Notes under the pieces: generated by a model
Told to the model about the DNA's origin: nothing
Database searches by the model: none
What the model saw: only the letters and a program-made list of their open reading frames with translations
Assembly: GCA_030063045.1 (NCBI GenBank)
Contig: JAQSEB010000012.1
Span: 1,364,001-1,428,000, forward strand
DNA: 64,000 nucleotides
Origin: Pratylenchus scribneri
Taxonomy: Eukaryota > Nematoda > Chromadorea > Rhabditida > Pratylenchidae
Reading direction: 5' to 3'
In this document: piece after piece, positions 32,725 to 44,556 of the stretch
Numbering within the stretch: position 1 is the stretch's first letter
Layout: each line of letters opens with the position of its first letter
Translations under genes and position numbers: made by a program

Positions 32725-35700
32725 ATTGTTTTTAAAATATTATATTTCTTAATGGGAAAAATTTAGAAGGTTATTAACCATAAATTGATGATTATTGTAT
32801 ACCCAAAAATGTTTGATTACTTTTGCCTCTTTTTGCAAGTGAAAATGCCCTAAAAACACAGGAATATAATGTTGGAACGAATTGGATGGAAGTGAAAAAC
32901 AAACAGACCAAATTCACGAGAAAAACAGCGAGCAAACGCCCTTTTTTGGGGAGAGTACAATTAAATAAATTTTATTTTATCATTTATAATTTATCAGTTA
33001 CATCAATAAAAAATGCAATAATAATCTAATTAATGTTATTCTTACTCTCTACTTATCTTGTGTTTTTCTACCTCAAATTGTTCAAAATTTTTCCAATGCC
33101 CCAAATTATTGCACTGAATGGCACATGAATAACAGGGGAGTAAATAGCAAAGGAAAAATTGTCCATGATAACTTTTTATTTCTCTCGAAAGTAAAACATT
33201 TCCCCTACTGATTATTTCTCTATTTTTCCCATTTTTAAAGTAATAAAAAATTATGAAATTTTTAAAAAAAATTATTAAAAGAAATAATATTTTTAAATAT
33301 TCTGACATTTTTCGGCCAAAAATTACTATAGTCTAATTCTATTTTTGAAATAAAAAAAATGCAATTCCGAGCTCTCTTCCACTTTTCATTACAGTTCAAT
33401 TTACCAACAACAAGAATTTATTAGTAATTAAATTTTCTAAATTTTTTGTTTATCTTTTTAAAAACTATACTTAAAAATAATTAGTAAATTTAATTAAATC
33501 TTATTCTTAAACAAATCAAGTAACAGAAAATATATTATATTACCATATAAAATCATTGAATTAATCCAAATTTTTTGTGGAATCTTTTACTTGAGAATGT
33601 TAAGCTTTAGATTAGGCATTAGGGCTTGAATTTATAAATAAAATATAGATTAAAAGAAATCATGACAAAACAATTTTGACTAAATTAATTGGCATACAAT
33701 CAAATAAAATAATTTCTCTTCTAATTCTTTTGCAATTTTCACGTGACACTATTTTAAAAATCACGTTAGACCGAAAACATCAAAATTAATCACATCACAT
33801 TCTCCTTTTGGGCTCATCTCATAAATCATAAAGTCATGATCATAAGCTTTTTGATTCCTTCTCATCTTAATTCTGTGGATTTATTTACTCCATATTTCTC
33901 TAATCCTACTAATTTATATCAATTCCCCTTTTGAAAAATGTAAGCCACGTGCTGCACTTTTCTGTCGACGATAGCAATACGGGGCGAGAATTTGGCGCAA
34001 CATTGTCAATTAAATTATATTTTCCCCGCCGCCAATGGGCAAACCATGTGATATGAGGAGAATTGGGGGAAACCAACAGACAAAAAGAAAATTGAAAACA
34101 AATGGCCCCAGCCTCCAGCCACCACTTGTGAGGGCTCAGATTTGGTCGGCCATATGAGAGGAAACCCTTTTCCCATCTCGAGAAATTTTACTCTGAAGAA
34201 TTGGGAATTCTCCTTCCTTGTTTATGAAAGAAGAAAATATATAAAAAAAAGTGTGAAAAAAGATGAATTAATATGAGAGAAGAATGCCCCTACAAAAAAT
34301 TGTAAGAAAATTAAATTTTCATACTTTGACCTTTATTTTTCCAATAATTAATGTGAATATGTCTGGTGTGCAAAAATTTTCTCTAGGCAATTCTTTTAAT
34401 ATTTTTCATTCTTAATTGATAAATTAACGTGGAAAGCAGGCTCCTTTACCTTTCGTTCATTTTTCTCCCAGCCATTTTATGGCCGCCGGTACCGCCCATT
34501 TTCCAACCATTCCCATTCAATGAAATCTTCCCAAAGGCCCTTTATAAGAAATAAGAATAATGGAGTGAAGGTCCCCATCCCCATTCATTTCGATTTCCAA
34601 CAATTCGGCCGCTATACTAGGTATTTCACCATCGCACTTGGCAAATGGTAGCCTCAAATCCCTTTCCATTCCACAAATATAAAAATATTTTTAAAGATTT
34701 TTTTTCCAATTTCGGGCAAAATATTTGCATCAAAAATTCAGATTTTTTAAATTTTTTGGGCTTTATTTTTGTTCCATAAACATAAATGTTTTAAGAAAAA
34801 ATGACCCCCTCTTTTAGGAATAAATTTGTAATTTTATAATGATAAAACGGAAAATTAACATAAAAATCTGAAAAATTATAACTGACGAAAAACTTAATTT
34901 AAAACCAAATCCTTCCATCAATTTCTCCCACCATAATTCAAAATGTTCGCTGCCCTTTTTTTAACCCCACTTTTTTTATTTGCAATAAAATCAATCCCAA
35001 AATGGTGGTACTTACTAATTATTTTGCAACTGCGGGAACATTTTTATAAAAAAAAAAGTTCACCACATCTGTTGCTTTTCTTTTGTACAATGAAAAACAC
35101 ACCAATACAATTTGCTTTTTATTTTTACAACCAATTCGTTCATGCTAATAAGTTATTTTTTTATTTCTTCCAATAAATGCGAAGAGCAAAGTCCCCTTCT
35201 TATCTGCAATTTCCAACCAACATCACTTTTTAATGTTTTTGTAATGAAAATTGACTTGATGAAGTGGATGTAGATGTAGATGTACAGCAGCAGGCCAGGA
35301 TCCTTTTCCACTTTCAAGTTTCAATCCATTGCACATTTCCAATTGGAATTTTGCATGCCGGATACAGAAACTTCTTTCCTTCAGCGCTTAAAGTATAGCA
35401 TTTGCAATGTGCATTGTACCAAAAAATTGACTGCCTTTCTTATTTTTACACAAAATCAAAAATTCAAGAAAAAACCAATGAACGTTCATGCTCTAATAAG
35501 TCACAATGTCCAAAGATAAAAACACACAAAATTTTATTGCCTTTTTGCTAGTCGAACACTTGTGGCGAAATTTGCATCGCCAAAGTATTGCGCGGCCCTT
35601 ACCTAAAATGAAATTTGCGGTCCTACTAAAAACAATAACTTATATAAATGAAACAATGCAAAATTTCGGACCAGGATTAAGCTTTTAAAAAAGACTTGTT

Positions 35701-36625
35701 CTATGTGTCCTTTGATTTAGAATTGTCTTCAGATCTCGGAGGATGCTATTGGGCCACAAATCCCGTTTTTGATTTGGTCCGCATTAGGGCCGCAAATTTC
35801 GGCGGTTAACCGCTCAAAATAGAATTTTAAAAGGTCTATGCATTTATATATATATTTTTTTAAACCACGTCATTCATTTTTATTCTTAAAACCGTTCAAC
35901 CCGACTAAATTTGCTATTTTCAGGTTTTTCATTGCTCGTCGAAATTCCGTCCAATTTCCTCTCTCAAATTCACCACGGAAAATAGTCTCTGGTCTTTTTC
36001 AATTTTCCAAAAAAGACAACGACAAAAAAACGACCAATAAAAATGACGACAAGTCCATTGCTTCCAGCAGCAGCAGACTCAACCACCACTGTCTGCCCTT
36101 CTCCTTTGTCTGCTGCTGTCGAAGATGCTGCCAGCCCACAGCAATGTCGACGATGCTCTTTCCTTTTCACTGACACCTTTCATTTGGCCAATGCCGCGTT
36201 TTTGAGTGGCATTGGAGGAAAAGCGACAGCCGTCTCCAATGCAAGGTCAAAAATTTATAAAAGAGACATGTGGGGAGGGAACTCCCCACCCCTCTGCTGG
36301 GCCACGAGGAGAAAAGGTCCTAGGAATTGGTTGGGCACACACCCAAAGCTCATTAAAAAAAATGTTCTAGCGCTAGAGAAGCATTGGCCTATATTTTGAA
36401 ATTTTCTCTTCTACTGGCTTCCATTCATTCCTTTTTTTTCGCCTAGGGCAAAGAGTAGAGAAATATTCTTCCACAATGCCACGGGGCATTCTATTCAACC
36501 ATTTGGTGGGCATTTTAAGTCTCCTAAAATGTACACAATGCCGCGTTTTGCTATTTCCAAAAATAGCTCTCAAATATTTATTAAAATTGGTCTTCAATAT
36601 TCCCAACAATTCGTCATTATTTTCC
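32725..36625. other. Long region without a supportable gene
   Basis: Nothing here can be annotated with confidence. The minus-strand ORF at 33042-33308 and the plus-strand ORFs at 34943-35176 and 35280-35519 lack protein-like features. Segments at about 33900-34640 and 36030-36480 are richer in GC and could be regulatory or belong to an unrecognised gene. An Ala/Ser/Thr-rich frame opens at the ATG at 36043 and stays open to 36399. Confidence 0.4.
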
Positions 36626-36970
36626 GTATTACGATATGCCGATGCCGTTGGTGGTACAGTTGCTGTAGAATTGTTTATTGCATAGTATTAAGAATAATAT
36701 CAACTACAAAATCATCATTCAAAAGCATTGGTCAATGTTAATTATTCACCAAATTAAGGGCAAAAAACCAGTTTGTTTAATTAAAATTGTGTTTCCGGCG
36801 CCGTATTTTTGGCCATAACTCAGTGAATATTCAACATTGGCCAATGCTTTTGATATTATTTTGTTGTAGCTATTTTATTACTAACAATATGCACTATATA
36901 ATTTCTATAGCAGCTCTACCCTCTACCACCATCAGCACCAGCAGAGGCGGTTTCGTCCGCAAATATCGTA
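36626..36970. mobile_element. Hairpin element related to 13907-14240
   Basis: The left arm (AACTACAAAATCATCATTCAA, AAGCATTGGTCAATG) pairs with the right arm (CATTGGCCAATGCTT, ATTTTGTTGTAGCT). The right end GCGGTTTCGTCCGCAAATAT matches that of the element at 13907-14240. It is more decayed than that copy. Confidence 0.6.
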
Positions 36971-37032
36971 CAAAGACCATTTCTTAATTTTATTATTTAA
37001 TTTTATTATTTACAATATTTAAAACGATAAAG

Positions 37033-37456
37033 GATATATATGTTGCAGCCAATCTCATTTTTTTAGGCGATCTCGAAATCGGCTAGCCGATCTCGTTTTC
37101 CACTGACCAGAAATAGTGTAGTGGCACACATTGTAGTTAGTGACTAATGGCATATCTCGGCTCCTAGGCACCTAGAGCAATAATTTTTTTCTTATTCTTA
37201 GCCCTACCCAAGCCCTAGCCCTAAAATCTATGCTGGCCCTGCCCTAACCTAGTCCTACCCTAGTTAAACCAATTTGAAAACCCGAAATTTCAATTGACCA
37301 TAACTTGGTTCAAACTGGTCAAATTATTTTGAAATTGAAATCTTATAAACAAAACTGACCCTGGCGAATCGATTGAGCTACTGATCAAGGCTGTACGATA
37401 ACTAGAACATGCCGTAACGAGATCGGCTAAAAATACGAGATCGACTGCAACAAATA
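37033..37456. mobile_element. 424-bp hairpin element (TATATATGTTGCAG ends)
   Basis: Left TATATATGTTGCAGCCAATC and right GATCGACTGCAACAAATATATA pair. Further pairs are GCCGATCTCGTT / AACGAGATCGGC. The centre contains CCCTAGCCCTAAAATC and CCCTAACC. Same family as 32279-32617. Confidence 0.7.
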
Positions 37457-37562
37457 TATAAAAGGGTAAAGGGCATTTCTATTTCTTCTCCTGCTGCTCT
37501 GCTGCTCCTGGGTTAATCCTCTCCACAATTATTTGCTCCCGGGGCGCCCGCTACCACATCAT

Positions 37563-37570
37563 TGACGTCA
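37563..37570. promoter_or_regulatory. TGACGTCA site upstream of GSKIP-like gene
   Basis: A perfect 8-bp palindromic bZIP consensus in a GC-richer patch about 690 bp upstream of the ATG at 38263. It lacks the GCGCAC arms seen at 15676 and 17599. It could be chance. Confidence 0.3.
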
Positions 37571-38262
37571 ACAAACCAATGATGGGGGCCGCAAATACGG
37601 CGAATTTGGGTGGTGGTGAAGAACAACTTCCGCGCATTCCATTCAATTCTCTCCCATTTGCCTATTTCTCTATGCAGCTATTCTTTTCATTTTCACTAAT
37701 CGTCAAAAATTTATTTGCGCATTTCCTTTTCCTTAATCTCGCGCAGTTAATTTTTTCGAGAATATTTTTTGCCATTCTATATTTTCCCATCAAACTTCCA
37801 CCTTTTTTTTACCCTTTTCCCTTTATTTTGCCAATTGTTCACGGACGTTTTCAAATATTTGCCTCAGCACAGAAATCGATCCTTTAAAACTGCGAATCTT
37901 TGGCTTCTACCGCGTGTGGTGGGTTTTACCCATCTTTTGACTCTTTCTCATTTCTCTTCACTACACGTGAATTACTCGGGGACACTGACACTGACTAAAC
38001 CAACAAAGCATGTGCTTTTCTTTCCATTCAACTCACTTTTAAATATAAATTTTCCTCATTCAAAAATTGTTGGTTTGGTTTTTGACCTCTGAAATTCCCG
38101 CCTGTCTCTGGAAATTAAATTCAACTCTTAAAGTCGTCTGTTCAGATATTAAATTTTCCCTTTCCAATTTTAAGCGAATCCAACAGTGGCAACATTTTTC
38201 ATCAAAACCAAGTGCGTCGGTCCTCACTTCCAACACTTTCCACCGCATTTTTGAACGCTTCA

Positions 38263-39446
38263 ATGATGATGAGTAGCACAAATGTTGCTGCTAATGGCAC
38301 AATCACCAACAGCACCAATTCACCCCCATTCATTCGACTTTCTCCATTTTTTGCTGCTTCATCAGCGGAAGGTAGCGGCCAACATTCTCGAGGGGAAAAT
38401 AGCCTTGAGCTGGAGGCCCTCACCGCTGTCCATCAATTTGCAATTGCGGTCGAAAGCATAGCCGTGTCGGAAATGCTTCCACGAACGCCGGACTTGATTT
38501 TCGTCAATTTGACAACACTTGATGGTTTGTATATTGTTTTTTTAAAGCATATTAAAATTTGATAATTTGGAAAAAATTTTAAAATTAATTTAATTAAAAA
38601 AAATCAAAGAAAAGCAATCAAATTGCCGAAAAAAGATGCGAAAATACCATATTTATTCTATAGAAGTCCATGGGCTAATAAATTTCAAAACCTCCATAGG
38701 GAAAGAAAGCTTCTATTAGAGATTGGGCATATAAATTTATAGAACCTCTAGGGTGAGAGCTTCTATTAGAATAAATACGGTAATAATGGAAGGTTGTCTT
38801 TGATCTTGGATGCTCAAACTATATGCTTTTAGTAGATAGTGTGGTGGTCAAACACATTGAATGATAAAGAATTTTATCATTCGGTCAAAATCAAACGGCA
38901 TTAAACATTTCATTCAAACCGATTCTGGTTTTTGGTAAAACACTAAGTTAAAATTGATTAAATGCAAGCCAAAACCTAATCAAATGATGCTTTTAAATGA
39001 GTTATTCCTAGTGTATATATGTTTTAAGGTTCTTTAATAATTCATTAAAACATTATAATCTTTAAGACACCTTTTCAATATTTACGGTAATTCCAATTTT
39101 TATTTCCACAAATTAAATATATTTCATATTTTTAAAATTGCAAATTATATAATTTACAATTTTATTATATATAGGTCAGCCCTATTGCTTGGAATTGACG
39201 GCAAAAGGATGGCGCATTACATCGCTGCGCACGGATTGCATGCAAGGCGACTTCACCCAAATGGACATATTCACCCGCTACTACGATTCATTGCATGATT
39301 TGATGGACACAATTTCACCCGGATATAAAGTGCGCTTTGCCGAAGATTTTGGCAAACATTTTCAGGGGCTTGTGAAAAGAATGCATGACAATGACAACAA
39401 CCAAAATGAACATGTGATTTTTTTAAGTTCTTTAAAATATAACTGA
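38263..39446 (+). CDS. GSKIP-like protein (GSK3 interaction protein domain)
   Basis: Exons 38263-38524 and 39175-39446 are joined by a 650-nt phase-1 intron (GTTTGT...TATATAG), giving 177 residues. Residues 1-45 are a Ser/Thr/Asn-rich, poorly ordered leader. From about 46 the GSKIP fold is recognisable: LELEALTAVHQFAIAVESI, the VSEMLPRTPDL stretch, FVNLTTLDGQPYCLELTAKG, and a C-terminal helix with LMDTISPGYKVRFAEDFGKH. These match the vertebrate protein's ER/KYCLELTEAG and LLDTLSPAYREAFG regions. GSKIP is a small cytoplasmic protein that binds and restrains GSK3-beta and, in vertebrates, anchors PKA. The N-terminal start is the first of three consecutive ATGs; an upstream exon is possible because the frame stays open. 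A MITE lies in the intron. Confidence 0.85.
38647..38780. mobile_element. Mariner-like MITE in GSKIP-like gene intron
   Basis: Ends CCATATTTATTCTATAGAAG and CTTCTATTAGAATAAATACGG are inverted and flanked by TA (38645-38646, 38781-38782). A further inner inverted pair is CTCCATAGGG / CCTCTAGGG-like. 134 bp, non-coding. Confidence 0.75.
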
Positions 39447-39601
39447 TAAATTATTAACTATATAAATATTTTTAGAAGCAATAAGATATTTAATAAATAA
39501 AAAATGAAAGAAAATAACAACATAAAATTAATAAAAAAAAATTATAAAAAAAGAAATTAAACTTTATTTTCGATTAATAATATGAATTTTATTTTAAAAA
39601 A

Positions 39602-40462
39602 TTATTATTATAAGAATATAACAAGGATGGTCCAACCTTTGATTTCAATTAACTTTCTTCAAAATATCCCGTAGGCTGCAAATTTAGTCTCGATCGAACG
39701 CACTTCGGCCGTAGATTTCGGTAAAAATATTAAGAAGTTTCCAAATTCATTCCGCGCGGAGCTCCGCGCGGAAAACGGTTTTTTTGGTACCCATAGGGGG
39801 GACCAAGCACTTTTCAAAAAATTTTTTTCGAGATTAACACTGGGGAATGGGTAATCGAGGTCGGGGATCCCGAATATGAAAATTTTTTCGAGATCCGCGA
39901 AGCGGTGCGCGAGTTACCGCGGTGTAAACCGCGGAGCGGATTTTTCAAAATTTTCACAAAAATAGTCGTATATGGGGTAATCGGAGTCGGGGATCACGAA
40001 TATTGCAATTTTTTCGAGATCCGCGAAGCGGTGCGCGAGTTACCGCGGTGTAAACCGCGGAGCGGATTTTTCAAAATTTTCACAAAAATAGTCATATATG
40101 GGGTAATCGAGGTCGGCGAAGCCGAATATCATATCCGTTTTGCACGAAACCCAAAGCTGCGCGGGATATAGCCGGATATAGAGGGATAAAGGGGGATTAA
40201 GGGTAAAAATGATGGGATTAAGGTGGGGAAAGGGGCCGAAGGCCACCCCCTGAGCCCCGAAGGGGCGAAGATGGAAATAGCAGGCTTGGCAGTGCGTGGG
40301 ATTAAGCCGGATATAGAGGGATAAAGGGGGATTAAGCCGGATTAAGCTCTGATTTCCACCAAAATCACCTAGACTCAGTGAAATCCCGCAGGGATTCCAA
40401 AAACGAAGTGTCTCAAGCACAGATCCATATATCTCAAGGCAAAAGAGCCCCGCAGGGGCTAG
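39602..40462 (+). mobile_element. Helitron unit 1 (861 bp, non-autonomous)
   Basis: First unit of the array. Its left end reads TTATTATTATAAGAATATAAC instead of TTATTATTACTAGAATATAA, so this is where array meets host DNA. It ends with AATCCCGCAGGGATT, then GCCCCGCAGGGGCTAG. The 5' dyad block (GAGTTACCGCGG...CCGCGGAGCGG) is duplicated in tandem at about 39905-40075. Confidence 0.8.
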
Positions 40463-41495
40463 TTATTATTACTAGAAAATAAGGTGGGTAGACGCGGGAA
40501 TTCTTTCAATTATCTCTCTTCAAAATGGTCGTATCGACAAGCGGTTTGGTGCAAACCATATCTTGACCTTGTGGAGATTGTGGGAAAAATTCCAGTTTTT
40601 CAAAATTTTCACTCCGCGCGGAGCTCCGCGCGAAAAACGGTTTTTCTGAGACCCATAGGGGGGACCCTTCTCTTTTCAAAAATTTTTTTTCGAGATAAGT
40701 TCATAGAAATGGGTAATCGAGGTCGGCGAAGCCGAATATGAAACTTTTTTCGAGATCCGCGAAGCGGTGCGCGAGTTACCGCGGAGTAAACCGCGGAGCG
40801 GTTTTTTCAAAATTTTCAAAAAAATAGTCATTTATGGGGTAATCTGGGTCGGGGATCACGAATATCATATCCGTTTTGAACGAAACCTAAAGGTGCGCGG
40901 GATTAAGCCGGATAAAAGGGGATTAAGAGGGATTAAGGGTCAAAATAGTGGGATCAAGGTGGGAAATGGGTCGGAAGTGAAGGGAAAGCGTGCCGAAGGC
41001 ACGTGGGCCGGGCCGGAGGCCCGGTAGGTGTGCGGGATATAGCCGGATTAAGGGGGATTAAGTGGGATTAAGCCGGAATACGAGTCAAAATGGTGGGATT
41101 AAGGTGGGAAAAGGGCCGAAGGCCTCCCCCTGAGCCCCGAAGGGGCGAAGATGGAAACAGGAGGCCGGGTAGTGCGTGGGATTAAGCTGGATATAGGGGG
41201 ATTAAGAGGGATTAAGCCGGATTAAGGGTCAAAATGATGGGATTAAGGCGGGGAAAGGGGCCGAAGGCCACCCCTTGAGCCCCGAAGGGGCGAAAATGGA
41301 AATAGCAGGCTGGGGGGTGCGTGGGATTAAGCCGGAAAAAGGGATTAAGGGGGATTAAGAAGGATTAAGGGGGATTAAGCCGGATTAAGTTATAAAATGA
41401 CTCCAAAATCACCTAGAGACAGTGAAATCCCGCAGGGATTCTAAAAATGAATAAGCACAAGTGATCTCAAGGCAAGAGAGCCCCGCAGGGGCTAG
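40463..41495 (+). mobile_element. Helitron unit 2 (1033 bp, non-autonomous)
   Basis: Starts after CTAG of unit 1. The leader (AAGGTGGGTAGACGCGG) is shared only with unit 3, so these two form a subfamily. The palindrome has one changed end base (CCGCGCGGAGCTCCGCGCGA). It ends with the standard hairpins. Confidence 0.85.
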
Positions 41496-42529
41496 TTATT
41501 ATTACTAGAAAATAAGGTGGGTAGACGCGGGAATTCTTTCAATTATCTCTCTTCAAAATGGTCGTATCGACAAGCGGTTTGGTGCAAACCATATCTTGAC
41601 CTTGTGGAGATTGTGGGAAAAATTCCAGTTTTTCAAAATTTTCACTCCGCGCGGAGCTCCGCGCGAAAAACGGTTTTTCTGAGACCCATAGGGGGGACCC
41701 TTCTCTTTTCAAAAATTTTTTTTCGAGATAAGTTCATAGAAATGGGTAATCGAAGTCGGCGAAGCCGAAATAGAAACTTTTTTCGAGATCCGCGAAGCGG
41801 TGCGCGAGTTACCGCGGTGTAAACCGCGGAGCGGATTTTTCAAAATTTTCACAAAAATAGTCGTTTATGGGGTAATCGAGGTCGGGGATTACGAATATCA
41901 TATCCGTTTTGAACGAAACCTAAAGGTGCGCGAGATTAAGCCGGATAAATGGGGATTAAGAGGGATTAAGCCGGATTAAGGGTCAAAATGATGTAATTAA
42001 GGCGAAAAATGGGTCGGAAGTTTGGGGGAAGCGTGCCGAAGGCAAGTGGGCCGGGCCGAAGGCCCGGTAGGTGGAAGGGATATAGCCGGATTAAGGGGGA
42101 TTAAGTGGGATTAAGCCGGAATACGAGTCAAAATGGTGGGATTAAGGTGGGAAAAGGGCCGAAGGCCTCCCCCTGAGACCCGAAGGGGCGAAGATGGAAA
42201 CAGGAGGCCGGGTAGTGCGTGGGATTAAGCTGGATATAGGGGGATTAAGAGGGATTAAGCCGGATTAAGGGTCAAAATGGTGGGATTAAGGTGGGAAAAG
42301 GGCCGAAGGCCACCCCCTGAGCCCCGAAGGGGCGAAGATGGAAATAGCAGGCTTGGGAGTGCGTGGGATTAAGCCGGATATAGGGGGATAAAGGGGGATT
42401 AAGTCGGATTAAGCTATGATTTCCTCCAAAATCACCTAGACTCAGTGAAATCCCGAAGGGATTCCAAAAACGAAGTGTCCCAAGCACAGATCCATATATC
42501 TCAAGGCAAGAGAGCCCCGCAGGGGCTAG
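41496..42529 (+). mobile_element. Helitron unit 3 (1034 bp, non-autonomous)
   Basis: Nearly identical to unit 2 in the first 300 bp, more diverged later. The internal hairpin loop reads CCCGAAGGG instead of CCCGCAGGG. Its 3' half is the closest match to the 3' half of unit 11. Confidence 0.85.
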
Positions 42530-43515
42530 TTATTATTACTAGAATATAAGGTCTCAACAAAATCAGTCTCTAAAGGATAACTGTCTTCAAAATGGGCCGA
42601 AGGCCCTGAAATTTGGCATGAAGGGACCGAAGCCGGTCGTGGTTTGGCTAAAAATACAACGAAGTTTCCAACTTCACTCCGCGCGGAGCTCCGCGCGGAA
42701 AACGGTTTTTTTGAGACCCAAAGGGGGGACCCTTCTCTTTTCAAAAAATTTTTTTCGAGATAAACACTGGGGAATGGGTAATCGAGGTCGGGGATCCCGA
42801 ATATGAAAATTTTTTCGAGATCCGCGAAGCGGTGCGCGAGTTACCGCGGTGTAAACCGCGGAGCGGATTTTTCAAAATTTTCACAAAAATAGTCCTATAT
42901 GGGGTAATCGATGACGGCGAAATCGAATATGAAATTTTTTTCGAGATTTGTCAAGCGGTGTGCGAGTTACCGCGGTTCAGACCGCGGAGCGGAAAAATAA
43001 TTTTTCTTAAATTTCGACTTATAAATAATGCTATATGGGGTAATCTGGGTCGGTGATCACGAATATCATATCCGTTTTGCATGAAATTGAAAGCTGCGCG
43101 AATTGAAACCGCGGTTTGGTCAAAAACGGTTTATTCCAAAAGCAACTCATAGAAAGTCTTTTCTGGGCAAATCAGGCATGCTGATCACGAATATCACATT
43201 AGTTTTCACGAAATGCTAAGGCTCGCAAGATAAACTTGGTTTAAAATGAAACCGAAATGCTTATGAAACTTAAAAATTGTGACAAAAATGCATTTGGAAT
43301 TGATAAAATTTCAAACAATCCACCTTACAATTTAATTCGAAATAAAATGCATATTGAACATAAAAAATTAATCTAAAAATGCTTTTGGAATGGAATAAAT
43401 TCCACAAATTCCACAAAATCCAGCATTTATCCCAAATTAATGGGCAGCCTTACAAGACTATAAGACTGATAAATCATATTTAATTTTAATTTTGTACTGA
43501 TAATATGAAAATGAA

Positions 43516-43731
43516 GGGGGCAAATTGTCTATGAGTTGGAAGTGTAAAATTTAAGAAAAGAAGGGAAATAGGCAAAATATCTCTGCTCGCCTAAATCTCT
43601 CTGCTCAACTCTCTCTCTAACATTAAGAAATAGTATGATGAGTGATGAGAGTTAGACTAGCAGAGATATTTCTGCCTATTTCCCTCCTTTCCTTAAATTT
43701 TTTCATTCCAACTCATAGACAATTTGCCCCC
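43516..43731. repeat. Hairpin inside the cargo of unit 4
   Basis: Left GGGGGCAAATTGTCTATGAG pairs with right CTCATAGACAATTTGCCCCC. Pairing continues through GGAAATAGGCA / TGCCTATTTCC to a CT-rich centre. It looks like a MITE captured by, or inserted into, the Helitron unit. The copy in unit 7 is at about 48277-48492. Confidence 0.7.
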
Positions 43732-44199
43732 AGCAGCCGCATATCTTCCTTCCAAAAACAGAGGAAAACAATCTACGCCGCCGGCTTTGCTGGGTTTAGG
43801 CGTCCCTCAGCCGGGGGTATTATCGCCCCCGGCTGACACGCCGCGGCATATTCGCGTTGCCGTCCACGGCCCCATTTTTTTGGATTTCCCCTTCTGGGTT
43901 TAAAATAGTTCCCGTTCTCTAATAGTTCCTTCCTTACTTTCCCCAAATTTTTTTTTAAAGGTGCGCGAGATTAAGCCGGATAAAGGGGATTAAGAGGGAT
44001 TAAGGGTCAAATTGGGCGGATTAAGGTGGGAAATGGGTCGGATGTGAAGGGGAAGCGTGCCGAAGGCACGTGGGCTGGGCCGGAGGCCAGGAAATTGTGC
44101 GGGATATAGCCGGATATAGGGGGATAAAGCAGGATTAAGAGGGATTAAGGGTCAAAATGATGGGATTAAGGCGGGGAAAGAGGCCGAAGGCCACCCACT

Positions 44200-44402
44200 G
44201 AGCCCCGAAGGGGCGAAGATGGGAACAAACCCCCCTGAGCCCCGAAGGGGCGAAGATGGAGATAACCCCCTGAGCCCCGAAGGGGCGAAGATGGAGATAA
44301 CCCCCCTGAGCCCCGAAGGGGCGAAGATGGAAATAACCCCCTGAGCCCCGAAGGGGCGAAGATGGAAACAAACCCCCATGAGCCCCGAAGGGGCGAAGAT
44401 GG
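44200..44402. repeat. CCTGAGCCCCGAAGGGGCGAAGATGG minisatellite
   Basis: Six copies of a roughly 35-bp unit with the stem-forming word GCCCCGAAGGGGC. Single copies of the same word occur throughout the other units. The equivalent array in unit 7 is at about 48961-49165. Confidence 0.85.
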
Positions 44403-44556
44403 ATCAAACCCCTGCGAAAATAGATCAATTCCCTGCGAGTCACTCAAATAGTCTAAAGAAGGCTAGACTCAGTGAAATCCCGCAGGGATTCCAAAAACTA
44501 AGTGTCCCAAGCACAGATCCACATATCTCAAGGCAAGAGAGCCCCGCAGGGGCTAG

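Larger units (their letters stand above)
42530..44556 (+). mobile_element. Helitron unit 4 (2027 bp) with AT-rich cargo
   Basis: Carries an AT-rich insert of about 850 bp (about 43110-43960) between 5' and 3' modules, unlike the short units. The insert has a 216-bp hairpin (43516-43731) and a GC stem-loop (43808-43835). A GCCCCGAAGGGGC minisatellite follows at about 44200-44402. Practically identical to unit 7. Confidence 0.85.

Noticed and set aside
34943..35519. ORFs rich in Phe and Leu as secreted proteins
   Set aside because: AT-rich composition yields such ORFs by chance; no splice partners or conserved motifs were seen.
38212..38262. Earlier start for the GSKIP-like protein
   Set aside because: The frame is open there but has no ATG before 38263; an upstream exon could not be supported.
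43808..43835. GC stem with TATTATCG loop as a CRESS-virus-like origin
   Set aside because: The loop does not contain the NANTATTAC nonamer and no viral Rep gene is nearby; it is part of the Helitron cargo.
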